This document shows, piece by piece, positions 39,601 to 48,553 of a DNA stretch of 64,000 nt. The notes under the pieces were generated by a model. That model saw nothing but the letters and a program-made list of their open reading frames with translations. It was not told where the DNA came from and ran no database searches. Source of the stretch: Schistosoma mansoni (Eukaryota > Platyhelminthes > Trematoda > Strigeidida > Schistosomatidae). The DNA lies in NCBI RefSeq assembly GCF_000237925.1, contig NC_031496.1:3514650-3578649 (forward strand), given 5' to 3'. The position numbers and the translations under genes are program-made. The first letter of the stretch is position 1. Every line of letters starts with the position of its first letter.

Positions 39601-42600
39601 TGCTGAATAGTAAATAAACAGATGAAAGTGGTACACTACTCACTTACTGACATTCCAATCGTTAGAAAAATATCTTTAAAAAAAATAATTTAATGACTCT
39701 AGATTTCCATACCTTTAGAATATTTCTGACTAAAATTTCATCAGAATGAATACCTTCTTTGATAATACATTTAACACTATGAGTTAACTGGGCTGTTGTA
39801 AATTCCTCACTAATTAAGGATAGAAGATGTAGTATGTTTCCTTTGATTTGTTTCGAAAATGCAGAATTAGTTAAACAGTGTTGTATTTCTTCATCTGAGA
39901 TTGACGGGTTAAAAGTACTGGCATAAAGAGAGTCAGCTAAATTAATTTGGAAAACGGAAAAGCACTAACTATGATGTGCTCAACAATCAGAAAAGACAAC
40001 AATGTATAGGGGTAGAATATACGAAACATAACTAGCAATGGAATACAGAACGCGCGTTTTATCCTATTTAAGAGGCATTCGTCAGATATACCTGTACCCT
40101 CGAAAGAAAGGTAGTAAGTTCGAATCCTAGAATGAACACTAACTCGGAAATGGAGGTACATTTAGCTGATGAGACGAAAACAGGACAAAACGTTTATCCT
40201 AGATTCTACTGCTAGCCATATTCCATCTATTCTGTGTAAATTTATGCTATAACAGCTATGTTGAGACAATCCGCACCGGATGAACATATGCCAAGCAAAA
40301 TTCACTCGAAAAATAACGAGATAACTCGAACCATTACAAATTAGTTTATACGAGTATTTTCGTATGCCCAAACCGAAGCATGTGGTTTTCCTAAGGAGCC
40401 ACACCCGGAGTCTTTGACCTAAAGATCCGATCATCATAGGACGAATGCGTATTATAATCCCTGACCAATTAAGTGAACGAAAGTTTACAACCCATTAATC
40501 CGATACAGAACTACGAGTGACAACACTAGAATGTTCGCGATTTATTTCAATGTAAATGTAAAATGTTGCTTCGGGATTGATCTGAATCAATGCTTTGTTT
40601 GACAGTAAATAGTGAAGTATTCGAGTAGGTTGATCACTTCACTATCTTGAAGGTCTCATCACCCCTGTTGAGTCGGCGTTTGACAAAATTTTAACACGAG
40701 TACAGAAAGCTCGCTGAACTTCCACGAAATTGTACCACCAAAGGGGTAGGTAAGACTTTTGCTTGTCTGTTGAAGGGAGAGTATAATCCCCACTAGTCCT
40801 CTGCTTTATTTTGTGGCTATGAAACGTGGCCTATTATTCGACCAAAAGTGTCTTCGAAGCATCGCTCGTGCAGAATGGGAAAGCCTAGTGAGCAATACTG
40901 TAGTTAGACGTAGGGTACTAAGAAAAGATGGTGAATCAGATGATATTGCGAATCCTCCTAGACTGAGGTAGCTGAAGGGGGATATGTTACACATACCCAA
41001 TCATTGACTGCTTGGATGTGCAATACTGGTTGGTATAAAAGCATACTGACACGCATGAGTGGCCAAACCAAAACGTGGCGTCAGTCCATGAGTATCGTTT
41101 TATGTAGACTACCTGGTTGGTGTCCACTCGGTAATCATGATCAATTGTTGAGGATCTTAAGGGGAAGAGATACGTTCATTGTTTATTCATTCCCAGAACA
41201 TGAGTTTCAATTTACTCCTTTCTATTCCCTTTTTTTCCTTTAATATTACAGTTACTAATACTACTAATAGTCCGACCTCATTGACGAATTCTGAGAACTA
41301 CGAACTTCAGGTTTAGTATTTTTGATCAGACGGTACCACTATACACCGACGGCCGGGAACTTTTTGAGAAGTATTTCGTAAATATAATACACTTTCCCAA
41401 AACATCACTGGTTAGGTGAAAGCTTTCAATGGCAAATAGTCAGTATTGGCTACGTTAAGAGGTATTTATTCCCATGATTTTCACCAAAATTATTCATAAC
41501 GTGATATTTCATTTAGACTTGATAAGGAATCGCATACAAGACGTTATACAAACAATCTAGGTCACCAAATGCTGAACGAGAAGTGGGGAGAGTTCACACT
41601 CTCTCTCAATATGCTTTTGTATGGCTATCCGTATATAGCCACTGATAGGGATGTCCTGGCAAGTTCTACTTACCCTTTTCGTGAGGGATGTTGTTTACGA
41701 AAATGAGGACAGAAGGCGAATATTCGGTGTTTAAACCGGGTTGGTGGGTATGGAGGATCCACCTAGGGGAGTTGAAAAGCCATGGTTCTAAAGTAATGAT
41801 GCACATGGGCTCAATGATCCTGAGGGAACAAATAGAGTATGAACCTATTCTTGTTCACTGACTCATGGGACCGCATTTCCTAACGTTTCTCCCTTACCTT
41901 ATACATTAGATATCTGGGTCAAAGAATCAGATATGGCTCACTAGGAAAACCACCTGTTTCGGTTTTGGCACCAAGGCAATATTCCAGCGCACACATAAAC
42001 CCAATGATTTGCGTGGCGCATGTATATTTTAGTGGCCTTTTGTGCCAATGTTTACGTTCTTAAATAAATAAAACAACTAAACAAACAAGACTTTCTTTTT
42101 CATTGAATATCCTGGTAAAAGTAAATAGCTTTTCCATCTATCAAATAATATACTTCAAGATTATGAAGGATGGGAGACTTAAAAAAGTGCTTTTATAAAA
42201 ATCGGACTGCCAATGTTGTTTTCAGTAGTGGCACAGAGTATGATTCTGAATTACAAATTTTCAAGTTGAAATCAATCTTAATGTCTTACTAAATATAATC
42301 AAAACCATTTGGACTGATCTTAATCCCAGGTGGTACTAACCATTAAACAGAGAACATATTGGATTAACTTTCATGGTGAAGCTGCCATGTGTACAATGGA
42401 AAGAATCCCGTTATCTTTACCCTAAATAAGCGACTTTTCCCATGAGAAATGAAAACTTAACTGAACCAAACACAACCACATATAATCAAGTGGAATTTAA
42501 ATGATTGTCACAAACCACATAGATATTCGAAAAAGAAACAATTACCGTGTATTAATACTTCTATAATCCACCTTAATGGATGTGACCAAAGTTTTGGGGT

Positions 42601-42988
42601 TTTGAAGTACAAGCATATCAAAGACTCATACAACTTCGTAATTGCTGGAGTTGGTATATGACTTGTAGAATGACAGTTGAACTCGAGAATTTTCTGCATC
42701 AAACACTTTCGTAAATCACCCAAGTTTTCTTCCAAGTAATCATTGTTCTAAAGAAGGATAACATGTCACAAACTACGTGAAATATACCGCAGAGTTAATC
42801 CAACTTCTGACAGAAATGGCACCATGCAACTGCTCATTTTGGGGATTTTTGCAATCAATCAGTGCAAAACTATGATTTATTGATACAGAGTTTCCGGAGT
42901 TATCAGAAGAATGATCCAGAGTACTGAAGCAGTTATGATTAAGTTCAGGAAGAGTTAGATCCATTGTGTGAGGAAATCTACTTCTCAA
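18665..42988 (-). CDS. IPO13: Importin-13 (karyopherin beta family)
   Basis: Nuclear transport receptor that binds RanGTP and moves cargo through the nuclear pore; built of HEAT repeats. Exons (minus): 42964 (or 42988)-42788, 42747-42546, 39936-39713, 37256-37030, 35856-35667, 33300-33034, 29693-29484, 26385-25906, 24874-24637, 23631-23534, 22362-22222, 20584-20117, 19261-18665. All 12 junctions agree in phase, giving about 1170 residues against roughly 960 in vertebrates. Family matches: NNDYLEENLGDLRKCLMQKI, FSLTGHYPYDEDISDVALQI, FHYPKDLNQYYTVWNQEDR, SDLPQNVISICSQF, and a C-terminus FIRLLSLQRHGNC like the vertebrate end. Exon 8 carries a Pro/Gln/His-rich insertion. The first intron is 40 bp; later ones reach about 3 kb and are full of repeats. 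The start is less certain: exon 1 is short, and an upstream exon may exist. Confidence 0.92.
19454..19800 (-). mobile_element. RTE-1-type LINE 3' end
   Basis: Minus-strand 3' terminal piece of the TGAC-tailed LINE (compare 10640-11036), in an importin-13 intron. It covers the C-terminal coding remnant (GWDPRD-like) and the 3' untranslated region. It is diverged and 5'-truncated. Confidence 0.7.
20646..21110. mobile_element. fold-back family B element with a hammerhead motif in each arm (copy 2)
   Basis: The first ~69 nt are exactly the reverse complement of the last ~69 nt, and the similarity continues to about 125 nt. Each arm carries a family B hammerhead: 20695-20740 on the minus strand and 21018-21061 on the plus strand. 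The left arm continues into the minus-oriented tRNA-like block (20740-20830) and the rest of a full unit. The right arm is a partial inverted unit. It lies in an importin-13 intron. Both motifs are damaged: left stem II is mismatched, and the right core lost two bases of CTGAGGA. Confidence 0.75.
21160..21480. mobile_element. rearranged family B remnant (copy 3)
   Basis: Pieces of the same repeat in mixed order and orientation. The minus-strand hammerhead near 21393-21438 is degenerate (CTTGAGGA core region and changed stems). Its motif lies about 395 bp from that of copy 4, close to one repeat unit, so the pair may be an old tandem. Confidence 0.6.
21790..21835 (-). ncRNA. hammerhead ribozyme motif, family B, intact, sense in an importin-13 intron
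   Basis: Read on the minus strand: GCACTG, core CTGAGGA, stem II GTCC...GGAC closing a 7-nt loop, GAAA, stem III ACGG/CTGT, then C and CAGTGC, which pairs with the first six bases. All conserved core positions of a type I hammerhead are present. It lies on the same strand as the importin-13 pre-mRNA, between exons 11 and 12. Self-cleavage is an inference from the motif. Confidence 0.75.
21856..22134 (-). mobile_element. RTE-1-type LINE 3' end inserted in a family B element
   Basis: Minus-strand 3' terminal piece very close to 61508-61810 and to the 3' end of the full RTE-1 copy (10700-11020). It is truncated at its 5' side after the GWGPRD-coding stretch. It splits the surrounding hammerhead repeat. 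Confidence 0.75.
22886..23237 (+). mobile_element. SM-alpha-type SINE with hammerhead motif (family A, copy 1)
   Basis: It holds a tRNA-like block with a box-B-like GGGTTCGAGTCCCA (near 23111), then a hammerhead of the known schistosome satellite type (23150-23215). The ending CCATCTTTGCTTACA is the inverse of the internal TGTAAGCAAAGATGG at 23026. The core reads CTGACAA where CTGANGA is required, so this copy is probably inactive. Confidence 0.75.
23150..23215 (+). ncRNA. SM-alpha-type hammerhead motif, core mutated
   Basis: Stem II GTCC...GGAC around CAAATA, then GAAACGCGCGTC and GGATTCCAC follow the published schistosome satellite hammerhead. The conserved G of CTGANGA is replaced (CTGACAA). 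Antisense to importin-13. Confidence 0.75.
23823..24100 (-). mobile_element. SM-alpha-type SINE (family A, copy 2)
   Basis: Minus-strand copy with the end TGTAAGCAAAGATGGATAG at 23825, the hammerhead at about 23846-23907, and a tRNA-like block with box B on the minus strand near 23940. The hammerhead core CTGACGA is allowed, but stem II is mismatched and the cleavage triplet has changed. It is in the sense orientation in an importin-13 intron. Confidence 0.7.
24110..24568 (-). mobile_element. short bipartite element S3
   Basis: Minus-strand short LINE derivative with an ATTTATTT tail at 24110 and a CATTTGGG 5' end at 24568. It ends only 68 bp from an importin-13 exon. No clear target duplication was seen. 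Confidence 0.75.
25063..25632 (+). mobile_element. family B element with two hammerhead motifs about 400 bp apart (copies 5 and 6)
   Basis: The left edge (GAATTCATGGGTCAATTGAA) is the near-inverse of the right edge (TAGACTCATGAATTC), giving fold-back ends of about 40 bp. The first motif (25126-25175) is badly degenerate. The second, 25534-25579, keeps the core CTGAGGA, stem II and GAAA, but the last pair of stem I is A-C. Between them is a complete unit with the tRNA-like block (box-B-like GGATTCGATTC). It lies in an importin-13 intron, antisense. Confidence 0.75.
25534..25579 (+). ncRNA. hammerhead ribozyme motif, family B, near intact
   Basis: GCACTA / CAGTGC form stem I with one mismatch next to the core. 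The core CTGAGGA, stem II GTCC/GGAC and GAAA are intact. Stem III is weak (CGG/TTG). Confidence 0.65.
25671..25790 (-). mobile_element. RTE-1-type LINE 3' fragment
   Basis: Starts with the TCAGTCAGTCAG tail (complement of the TGAC repeat), followed by the diagnostic TACGTACATACATCAATTTG block found at every RTE-1-family 3' end. Confidence 0.65.
26105..26195 (-). repeat. Pro/Gln/His-coding low-complexity tract in importin-13 exon 8
   Basis: On the coding strand a run of CCA/CCC/CAA/CAC codons gives seven Pro, then Gln and His runs (LPPPPPPPSQQQQHHHQQQQ). It lies between two HEAT-like segments and has no counterpart in vertebrate importin-13. It is probably a loop insertion grown by repeat slippage. 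Confidence 0.85.
26473..27069 (+). mobile_element. probable LTR of a Ty3/gypsy-type element (fossil)
   Basis: A segment beginning TGTTAT and ending ATAACA, with TATATAAACC (about 26759) and AATAAA (about 26781) in the order expected of an LTR promoter and polyadenylation signal. ATTGGCGACGG, which resembles a primer binding site, follows at once. No second copy or pol region is seen nearby, so it is a solo or 5' LTR relic. An earlier ATAACA at 27034-27039 is an alternative end. The family call rests on the edge signals only. Confidence 0.5.
27476..27995 (-). mobile_element. short bipartite element S4
   Basis: Minus-strand short LINE derivative, nearly full length, from the tail with TGTTCAAATA at 27490 to the CCCCCAAATGCC-type head at 27995. 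It lies in an importin-13 intron. Confidence 0.75.
27996..29483 (-). other. importin-13 intron 7, unassigned part
   Basis: A+T-rich sequence. Two short stretches (about 28545-28605 and 28980-29020) resemble the RTE-1 motif GAGTCATGATATTCA, so very old LINE remains are likely. Open frames near 28896-29218 on the minus strand match nothing I know. Confidence 0.4.
29758..30830. mobile_element. RTE-1-type LINE fragments
   Basis: 29758-29815 is a minus-strand scrap of the 3' end. 30240-30830 is a plus-strand 3' portion: C-terminal coding remnant (RNRILSKDSKSIGEIVNL-like), GGTCAGACCAAAACATAG, then the 3' untranslated part ending at GATTGACTGA (about 30815). Many stops; an old copy. Confidence 0.65.
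31650..32820. repeat. cluster of R310 repeats
   Basis: 31650-31960 is an almost complete copy. 32090-32420 is a diverged copy in the same direction. About 32400-32510 is a partial copy, and 32505-32820 is an opposite-facing one. They share TACTACTTATAAGGATAT and CCACACCACAG edges. All lie in one importin-13 intron. No open frame, so a non-autonomous element is likely; the class is unknown. Confidence 0.55.
33470..33542 (+). mobile_element. RTE-1-type LINE 3' scrap
   Basis: GTATGGCAACTCGAACTGATG, then an alternating ACGTACG block, then the tail TGACTGACTGACT. Only the extreme 3' end is present. Confidence 0.65.
33709..34223 (-). mobile_element. short bipartite element S5
   Basis: Minus-strand short LINE derivative, tail at 33709-33727. 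The head is cut at GGTCGTACCAG (34223), a few bases short of the usual CATTTGGGGG end. Confidence 0.75.
34700..35030 (-). repeat. R310 dispersed repeat
   Basis: Opposite in orientation to the 31650 copy: starts GTGGGTTGCTTATATCCAC and ends with GTGTCCTCAATCACTACAG. It contains TTTGCAAATTAACTG, the complement of the 31650 motif. No coding capacity. Confidence 0.6.
35166..35470 (+). mobile_element. family B element with fold-back edge (copy 7)
   Basis: The left ~50 bp (ATGAGTCAATTGAAGCTAGA...) is an inverted copy of the element's own tail. It is followed by a plus-strand unit with the tRNA-like block (box-B-like GGGTTCGGATC) and a hammerhead at 35389-35434. Same fold-back plan as the copies at 20.6 and 25.1 kb. 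Confidence 0.75.
35389..35434 (+). ncRNA. hammerhead ribozyme motif, family B, one stem II mismatch
   Basis: GCACTG/CAGTGC stem I, CTGAGGA core, GAAA and ACGG/CCGT stem III are perfect. Stem II is GCCC/GGAC with one C-A mismatch. Antisense to importin-13. Confidence 0.7.
36314..36783 (+). mobile_element. short bipartite element S6, lacking its tail
   Basis: Flanked by the 13-bp duplication TTGTATTTGTATT (36301-36313 and 36784-36796). The head and body are normal, but the element stops at GCGCATATGTATAC, before the usual GGTGCCCCTTTGTACC and AAAT tail. It lies in an importin-13 intron. Confidence 0.8.
38262..39226 (+). mobile_element. third LINE family, internally deleted
   Basis: About 200 bp of 5' region, then an endonuclease start (TVNIGTWNLL, MLGISETHWTP near 38490-38600). 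The sequence then jumps to a C-terminal region typical of RTE-like LINEs (WKWMGHKLRKSSN, KRKRGRPND, LRGITSVG). The RT core is absent and stops are present. It is different in sequence from RTE-1 and RTE-2. It lies in an importin-13 intron. Confidence 0.6.
40036..40220. mobile_element. SM-alpha-type fold-back remnant (family A, copy 3)
   Basis: A hammerhead-like block occurs twice in opposite orientation: minus strand at about 40036-40100 (CTGACGA...AAAACGCGCGTT) and plus strand at about 40155-40215 (AGCTGATGAGACGAAAACAG). A tRNA-like box-B remnant (AAGTTCGAATCCTAG) lies between. Both ribozyme cores are degenerate. Confidence 0.6.
40356..40433 (-). mobile_element. fragment of a short bipartite element
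   Basis: Only the CCCAAACCGAAGCATGTGG... block (about 78 bp) of the RTE-2 5' region is present. Confidence 0.65.
40800..41280 (+). mobile_element. RTE-1-type LINE C-terminal and 3' fragment
   Basis: Coding remnant VFDQKCLRSIARAEWESLVS (the family's YDHRCLRRIA-like block), RRRVLRKDGES, then GGCCAAACCAAAACGTGGCG and CTACCTGGTTGGTGTCCACT. Stops interrupt it; old copy. Confidence 0.65.
41585..42071 (+). mobile_element. short bipartite element S7, diverged
   Basis: Recognisable from GTGGGGAGAGTTCACACTCT through CACCTAGGGGAGTTGAAAAG to TTAAATAAATAAAA. It has clearly more changes than the other copies, so it is an older insertion in an importin-13 intron. Confidence 0.7.
42748..42787 (-). other. 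40-bp micro-intron in importin-13
   Basis: GTATAT...TTCTTTAG, 40 bases. Removing it joins RSWINSA to NNDYLEENLG, which restores the conserved importin-13 N-terminal helix pair. It has the same character as the CDC27 micro-intron. Confidence 0.8.
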
Positions 42989-44040
42989 CTACTGGCAACA
43001 ATTCTTCAGAGTATAATATAACCTAGGTAAGAAATTCAAACTCGTTTTTTAAAAAAAACACCACAATTACGAAAATTGGTGGGACTAATATAAGCTCAAA
43101 ATGGATAATTGATTTCTTCAAGATACCAGATGGAAATAATATATATCCAGTCAGTAACTGAAGTAGACATTTCTGGTCAAAACTGAAGTCTAAAAATCGA
43201 AGAACAGAAAAGAACCAATATCGACTAGACTTCAATGAGCTCACTTAAATTGCAGTAACGAGCTGTAGGTAGGTTTATGACTAGCCAAGAGTTTTGTTGT
43301 GGGTGAAAGGCGTCATAATTTAGGGCAAGAAATGTTAAAAGGCATGAAGCAGCAACTCTCAAAGAACATTGGATGCATTTACATTCAATAATGATGGCGG
43401 TAGACAGAAATTAACAATGTACAAGAATTAAAATGAAGGAATTACTATCAACCTTGATAACACTCCTTTACTGGGTAAGTAATCGTGCGATGTTATTCTT
43501 CACTCTTTAGATCGCTACTAGCATCTATTTGTCTGCCCTAGTCAGATTTGATGTCTAGAAACCAGATATTCTGTCAAATATACATGCAGCGTCTTCGGTA
43601 GATTGCCCTCCTAAACACGAACTTACTATACACATGCCCCTACAGTTTTTAGGGACTTATAAACTGGAGACATCAGATAGTACGTACCTTCAATAACGCT
43701 AATTAAATCAAGAAAACCCACTACTACTAGAAAAAAATGTTTGTACTGTTCTTCACAAAAGAATATGAAAGAAATTTAGATCAATGGTGTACTGACAAAA
43801 CTGAATCTCAATATCGAAGAGCAAAGAACTTTTAAGTCCTGACTCTACGCAAGTCCAGGAGGGGATATGAAACAAAGTCTGCTTAGGATACTAGAGAATC
43901 CTCAAAAGGCCTGGTTTTATAATTAAATAAGAGGATAAATAGGAGTTGAGTTACCCTATTATTGTATGAGGATGGCTTTACAGGTTACTTATGACTCAAA
44001 AAATTCAACCTGTGGAACAAAAAAGAACTTGATGTACATC
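42989..44040. other. upstream of importin-13, nothing assigned
   Basis: A+T-rich sequence between the importin-13 start and the gypsy-type element. The importin-13 promoter, and possibly a 5' non-coding exon, should lie here. No recognisable gene or repeat. Confidence 0.5.
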
Positions 44041-44279
44041 TGTAGTGGATGTCGAGTCGTGGACGGACTATGATCACCACTACTATTCGATTACGCGTAC
44101 AAATATGACTTGGTTCCCTTGATAGCCCGTAAACCAGAAGGCTTTACTAGTCCAGATCAAGTATATTTATTGGCGATCTCGTGGTATCGAAATAATACCG
44201 AGACGTGCCAAAGAGTACAAGCGAACAAGCAGTGCGTGAGCAAGCTCGAACCAAACCAGGCGGTATATGGAACAAGAAG

Positions 44280-44479
44280 NNNNNNNNNNNNNNNNNNNNN
44301 NNNNNNNNNNNNNNNNNNNNNNNNNNNNNNNNNNNNNNNNNNNNNNNNNNNNNNNNNNNNNNNNNNNNNNNNNNNNNNNNNNNNNNNNNNNNNNNNNNNN
44401 NNNNNNNNNNNNNNNNNNNNNNNNNNNNNNNNNNNNNNNNNNNNNNNNNNNNNNNNNNNNNNNNNNNNNNNNNNNNNNN
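44280..44479. other. assembly gap (200 N)
   Basis: A run of exactly 200 undetermined bases, a round size that suggests a placeholder and not a measured length. It lies at the edge of the inverted LTR segment. Confidence 0.98.
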
Positions 44480-47400
44480 TACCTACAAATGGTTAATGTC
44501 GTCTCAGTTTCCGAGACCGCGTAAATGTGCCAGCCCCCTACGTCCCCCGACCCAGGTCACAATCTCGAAAAGCCGTAACGACTCGCCCCAAGCGGGCATC
44601 TTCCAAGCCACGCCAGAAGGCGGTTTCGGAAGCGATTCCAGGTTGGTGCTGGTTTCACCGTGCTTTCGGAGCCGGTGCCCGTCATTGTCGAGCTCCCTGC
44701 TCATACAAGGCGGGAAACTTCTCAGCCGGCGAGTAAATGCGGCCGTACTCGCCGGCACTTCACCTCAGGTTGGCCGTTTATTTTACGTGCACGATTATCG
44801 CACCAACGCTAGGTACCTTGTGGATACGGGTGCCCAAGTTTCTGTCGTACCTATCGGTAACAGTAAGTCTCAAGCCACTATGCTTCGACTACGCGCTGCG
44901 AATGGCTCAGTCATTCCCACCTATGGTACACGACAACTTACGGTCAACCTGAGCAACCGACGACAGTATCTGTGGACGTTCATCATTGCCGATGTTCCCA
45001 CAGCTATACTCGGTATCGATTTCCTACAGCACTATGAATTGCTAGTCGATTCACGTAGGCTGCAGCTAATTGATACTTCGTCGAACAGCAACTTTATGGG
45101 CTCTAAAGCCCACACAAACGCGTACCGAATCACAGGTGTATTTCATTCGCGTGACGATTTATTCCACGTTTTATTTCAGAAATTCCCCAAATTAACTAAA
45201 CCTCTCGAGGAGACTCCATCGGTGACCAATCGTGTGGTACACCACATAGTCACCCGCGGACCACCAGTCACGGCAAGACCTCGCCGACTGGCACCGGACA
45301 AATTAGCTTTCGCTAAACGTGAGTTTGACAATTTACTAGCTACTGGTATTATTCGTCCTTCTCACAGTCCTTGGGCCTCACCTCTCCACATGGTTCGAAA
45401 GAAGGATGGGGTTAGTTGGAGACCATGCGGAGACTACCGAGCGTTAAACACAGCTACACGTTTCGATAGCTATCCCATCCCCCACATACATGACATCACG
45501 GCATCACTCAAGGGCACGACAATTTTTTCCAAGATCGATCTGATACGAGCATATCATCAGATCCCAGTCGCTCTTGAAGATATAGAGAAAACTGCCATCA
45601 CGACTCCTTTCGGTTTATTTGAGTTCCTACGAATGCCATTTGGATTACGGAATGCTGCTCAAACTTTCCAAAGGTTTATCGATAGCATTGTACGAGACCT
45701 AGATTTTGTTCACGTCTATATTGATGACCTGCTAATCGCATCATCAAACGTAGATGAACATTATCAACACCTGACGCTACTATTCCAGCGCCTTTCGGAT
45801 AATGGAATAATAGTCAACCCCGATAAGTGTGAACTCGGGAAGAAGGAAATGAAATTCTTAGGTCATGTTATTAAGCATGAGGGTATTCTACCTTGTGAGG
45901 ATAAAGTACGTACTATAATGGAGTACACTGTACCGTCCACACTCAAGGAACTGAAGGCATTTCTCGGTTTGGTCAACTTCTACCGACGCTTCATTTCGCA
46001 CGCGGCAGAACAGTTACGACCGTTAACCGATTTACTTCGCGGTAATCCACGCAAACTGGAATGGAACGACGCCGCACGTACTGCATTTTCAGATATCAAA
46101 ACGGCCCTAGCTCAAGCCACACTTCTCGTGCATCCTGACCCATCAGCCTCGCTTAGTATAGCGGTTGATGCATCGGATTTCGCCATAGGAGCCGTTATGC
46201 AACAGAATATCTCCGGTAGTTGGCAGCCCCTCGAATTTTTCTCACGACGCCTCACTCCCACGGAGACGAGATATAGCGCTTTTGGTCGCGAACTGCTAGC
46301 AGCCTACTGCGCCATCAAACATTTCCGGCACGCTGTAGAAGGTCGTAATTTCATCTTATTCACCGACCATAAGCCCTTGACGTATGCTCTGCATACCAAG
46401 TCTGACCGCTACTCACCACGAGAGTGCAGACATTTGGACTATATCTCCCAGTTCACGACAGACCTTCGTCATGTCAAAGGCGAGTCGAACTGTGTTGCTG
46501 ATGCTTTATCACGTATCCAACTGAATGCAGTTACTTTGCCAGTGCTCGATCTACCTGCTATAGCCGCCGCCCAAGCAAACGATACTTCATGCACGGAAGC
46601 ACAACAGTCTACGTCCCTTCAGTGCCGGGAAGTACCCCTAGCTACTAGCTCTGGTACTATCCTATGCGATACTTCCACGGGCCTCCCTCGACCCATCGTA
46701 CCCTCCGCTTATCGCCGTCTCGTCTTTGATGCCCTTCATGGTCTATCTCATCCTGGTATCGCAGCCACCCTACGCCTCATAGCTGCACGATACGTCTGGC
46801 CGTCAATGAATAAAGATGTCCGTATGTGGGTAAAACAATGTTTACAATGTCAACGATCAAAAGTGCACAGGCACGTAGCTGCCCCTATTGGCACTTTCGC
46901 TACGCCTGATGCTCGCTTCGATCACGTTCACATAGACATTGTAGGACCATTACCACCATCGCACGGGTATGATCACATACTCACATGCATTGATCGTTTC
47001 ACAAGATGGCCCGAAGCTATTCCCATCACGTCTATTACGGCGGAGACAGTTGCTCACCGCTTCGTAGAACGATGGATAGCTATGTACGGTTGTCCCTCGA
47101 CTGTCACGACTGACCGAGGACAACAATTTGAGTCCGCATTATTCTCCTCACTAACACGGCTGCTTGGTACGGAACGCATACGCACTACCGCCTACCATCC
47201 AGCATCAAACGGTTTAGTTGAACGGTTTCATCGCCAACTTAAAAGTGCTCTTCGAGCACACGAAAACAACAATTGGTACGAAACCCTTCCGCTCGTCCTC
47301 CTGGGAATCAGAACGAGTCTAAAGGCAGATATTCAATGTTCCGTCGCTGAACTTGTTTACGGCACGACATTGCGTCTGCCTGGGGAATTTTTCACACCAC

Positions 47401-47987
47401 GGAGCAGCACTAAGTTCGGCGAATCAGACTACGTCCAACGACTGTCTGCATTCATGCGAACACTGACTCCGGTGTCAACTCGTATACAACATCGACAGGT
47501 CGCTCTCCCTCGAGAGTTATCTACCTGTTCACATGTTTTCATACGAGTAGATTCGGTACGCAAACCTCTACAACAGCCTTACGAAGGACCTTTTCACGTG
47601 ATTTCCCGTCACGAAAAGACCTTCAAGGTTGATCGACGTGGCCGCATCGAAACAGTCAGCATTGATCGTCTCAAGCCAGCACACGTCGATGACAGTGCTA
47701 TACCTGATAAGCCGAGACCCAATGTTAGACCCATCAGAGCTTCTAGCGGGATTTCTACATCTACTTCGGATCCCACGCTAGATGCACCTGAGACCACATT
47801 CTCACGTCCCAGTCAACAGCACGTGTCATCTGCCCCGTCTACGGACGAGACTTCCGTCTCACGTCCAGACCTACAGACCACACCGCCCTTGACTGCGGAT
47901 GAGATTGCAGGCTCACGAGGTTCGAACGAGACTACCGTCTCACGTTCTGGTCGCCGAGTACGCTTACCCGTACGCTTTCTCGACTAA
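44480..47987 (+). CDS. pol polyprotein of the Ty3/gypsy element
   Basis: One long frame. Aspartic protease near 44815-45060 ([12 protein letters not shown]), reverse transcriptase about 45300-45900 (YIDDLL at about 45717), RNase H about 46140-46500 (FTDHKPL), integrase zinc-binding HHCC block about 46735-46860, and the integrase catalytic core about 46915-47260 ([24 protein letters not shown]). A C-terminal tail rich in Ser/Thr/Pro follows. The end of gag, with a Cys/His cluster (CWFHRAFG...CRAPC), lies at 44527-44736 in another frame, as is usual for this family. The true start is hidden by the gap. Confidence 0.88.
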
Positions 47988-48553
47988 CCTCATAACCAAC
48001 TACGGATACAGTATAGGAATCTGCCCCTATACTACAAGAAAGCTACACTTTTCTCTTTTTCTATCATTTTTTTTGTTTACCCCGAGCCTACGCCTCCGAC
48101 CATCGCTGTTACGGTATCGTCGACTTCAGTCAACTTTCGCGAAAGCTGGCCTGATCACCCACGCTCTAGTCAAGGCACTCAGTCGATCTCTCTGGCTCCA
48201 AATACGTATGATATACATTTGGTCCCGAACATGGTTATCCTGGTCGCATCTGGTTCCTTGGTTCAATCTGGTTTCGTCCTACGTCTGCAGCGTTTCTGGT
48301 CCGGACCTCTACGAACGCAACCTTCAGATTCTGGATACAAACCACTCTGGTGTAGCATGCTAATCCAAGCAATCAATACAGCACGTTCCTTCTGGTACCG
48401 TTCTACGTCAAAGACTTTTGGTGGCAACTCGAGGATCAACGATCACTCCCTGTTCTGCCAACGTTTTCGTCCTACAATTGCACGTTTCGCGATCAGTCCC
48501 ACGAATGAAACCGCTACGTATCGAAAGTGTAAATCCTTTCTAGCGGGGGGCTC

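Noticed and set aside
43023-43244. Minus-strand frame upstream of importin-13 as a first exon
   Set aside because: Hydrophobic, with no similarity to the importin-13 N-terminus and no convincing splice donor in phase.
44110-44279. Open frame starting MVPLIARKPEGF near the gap, also found at 48673-48842 on the other strand
   Set aside because: It is LTR sequence of the gypsy-type element, present twice because the LTR segment occurs twice. There is no reason to think it is translated.
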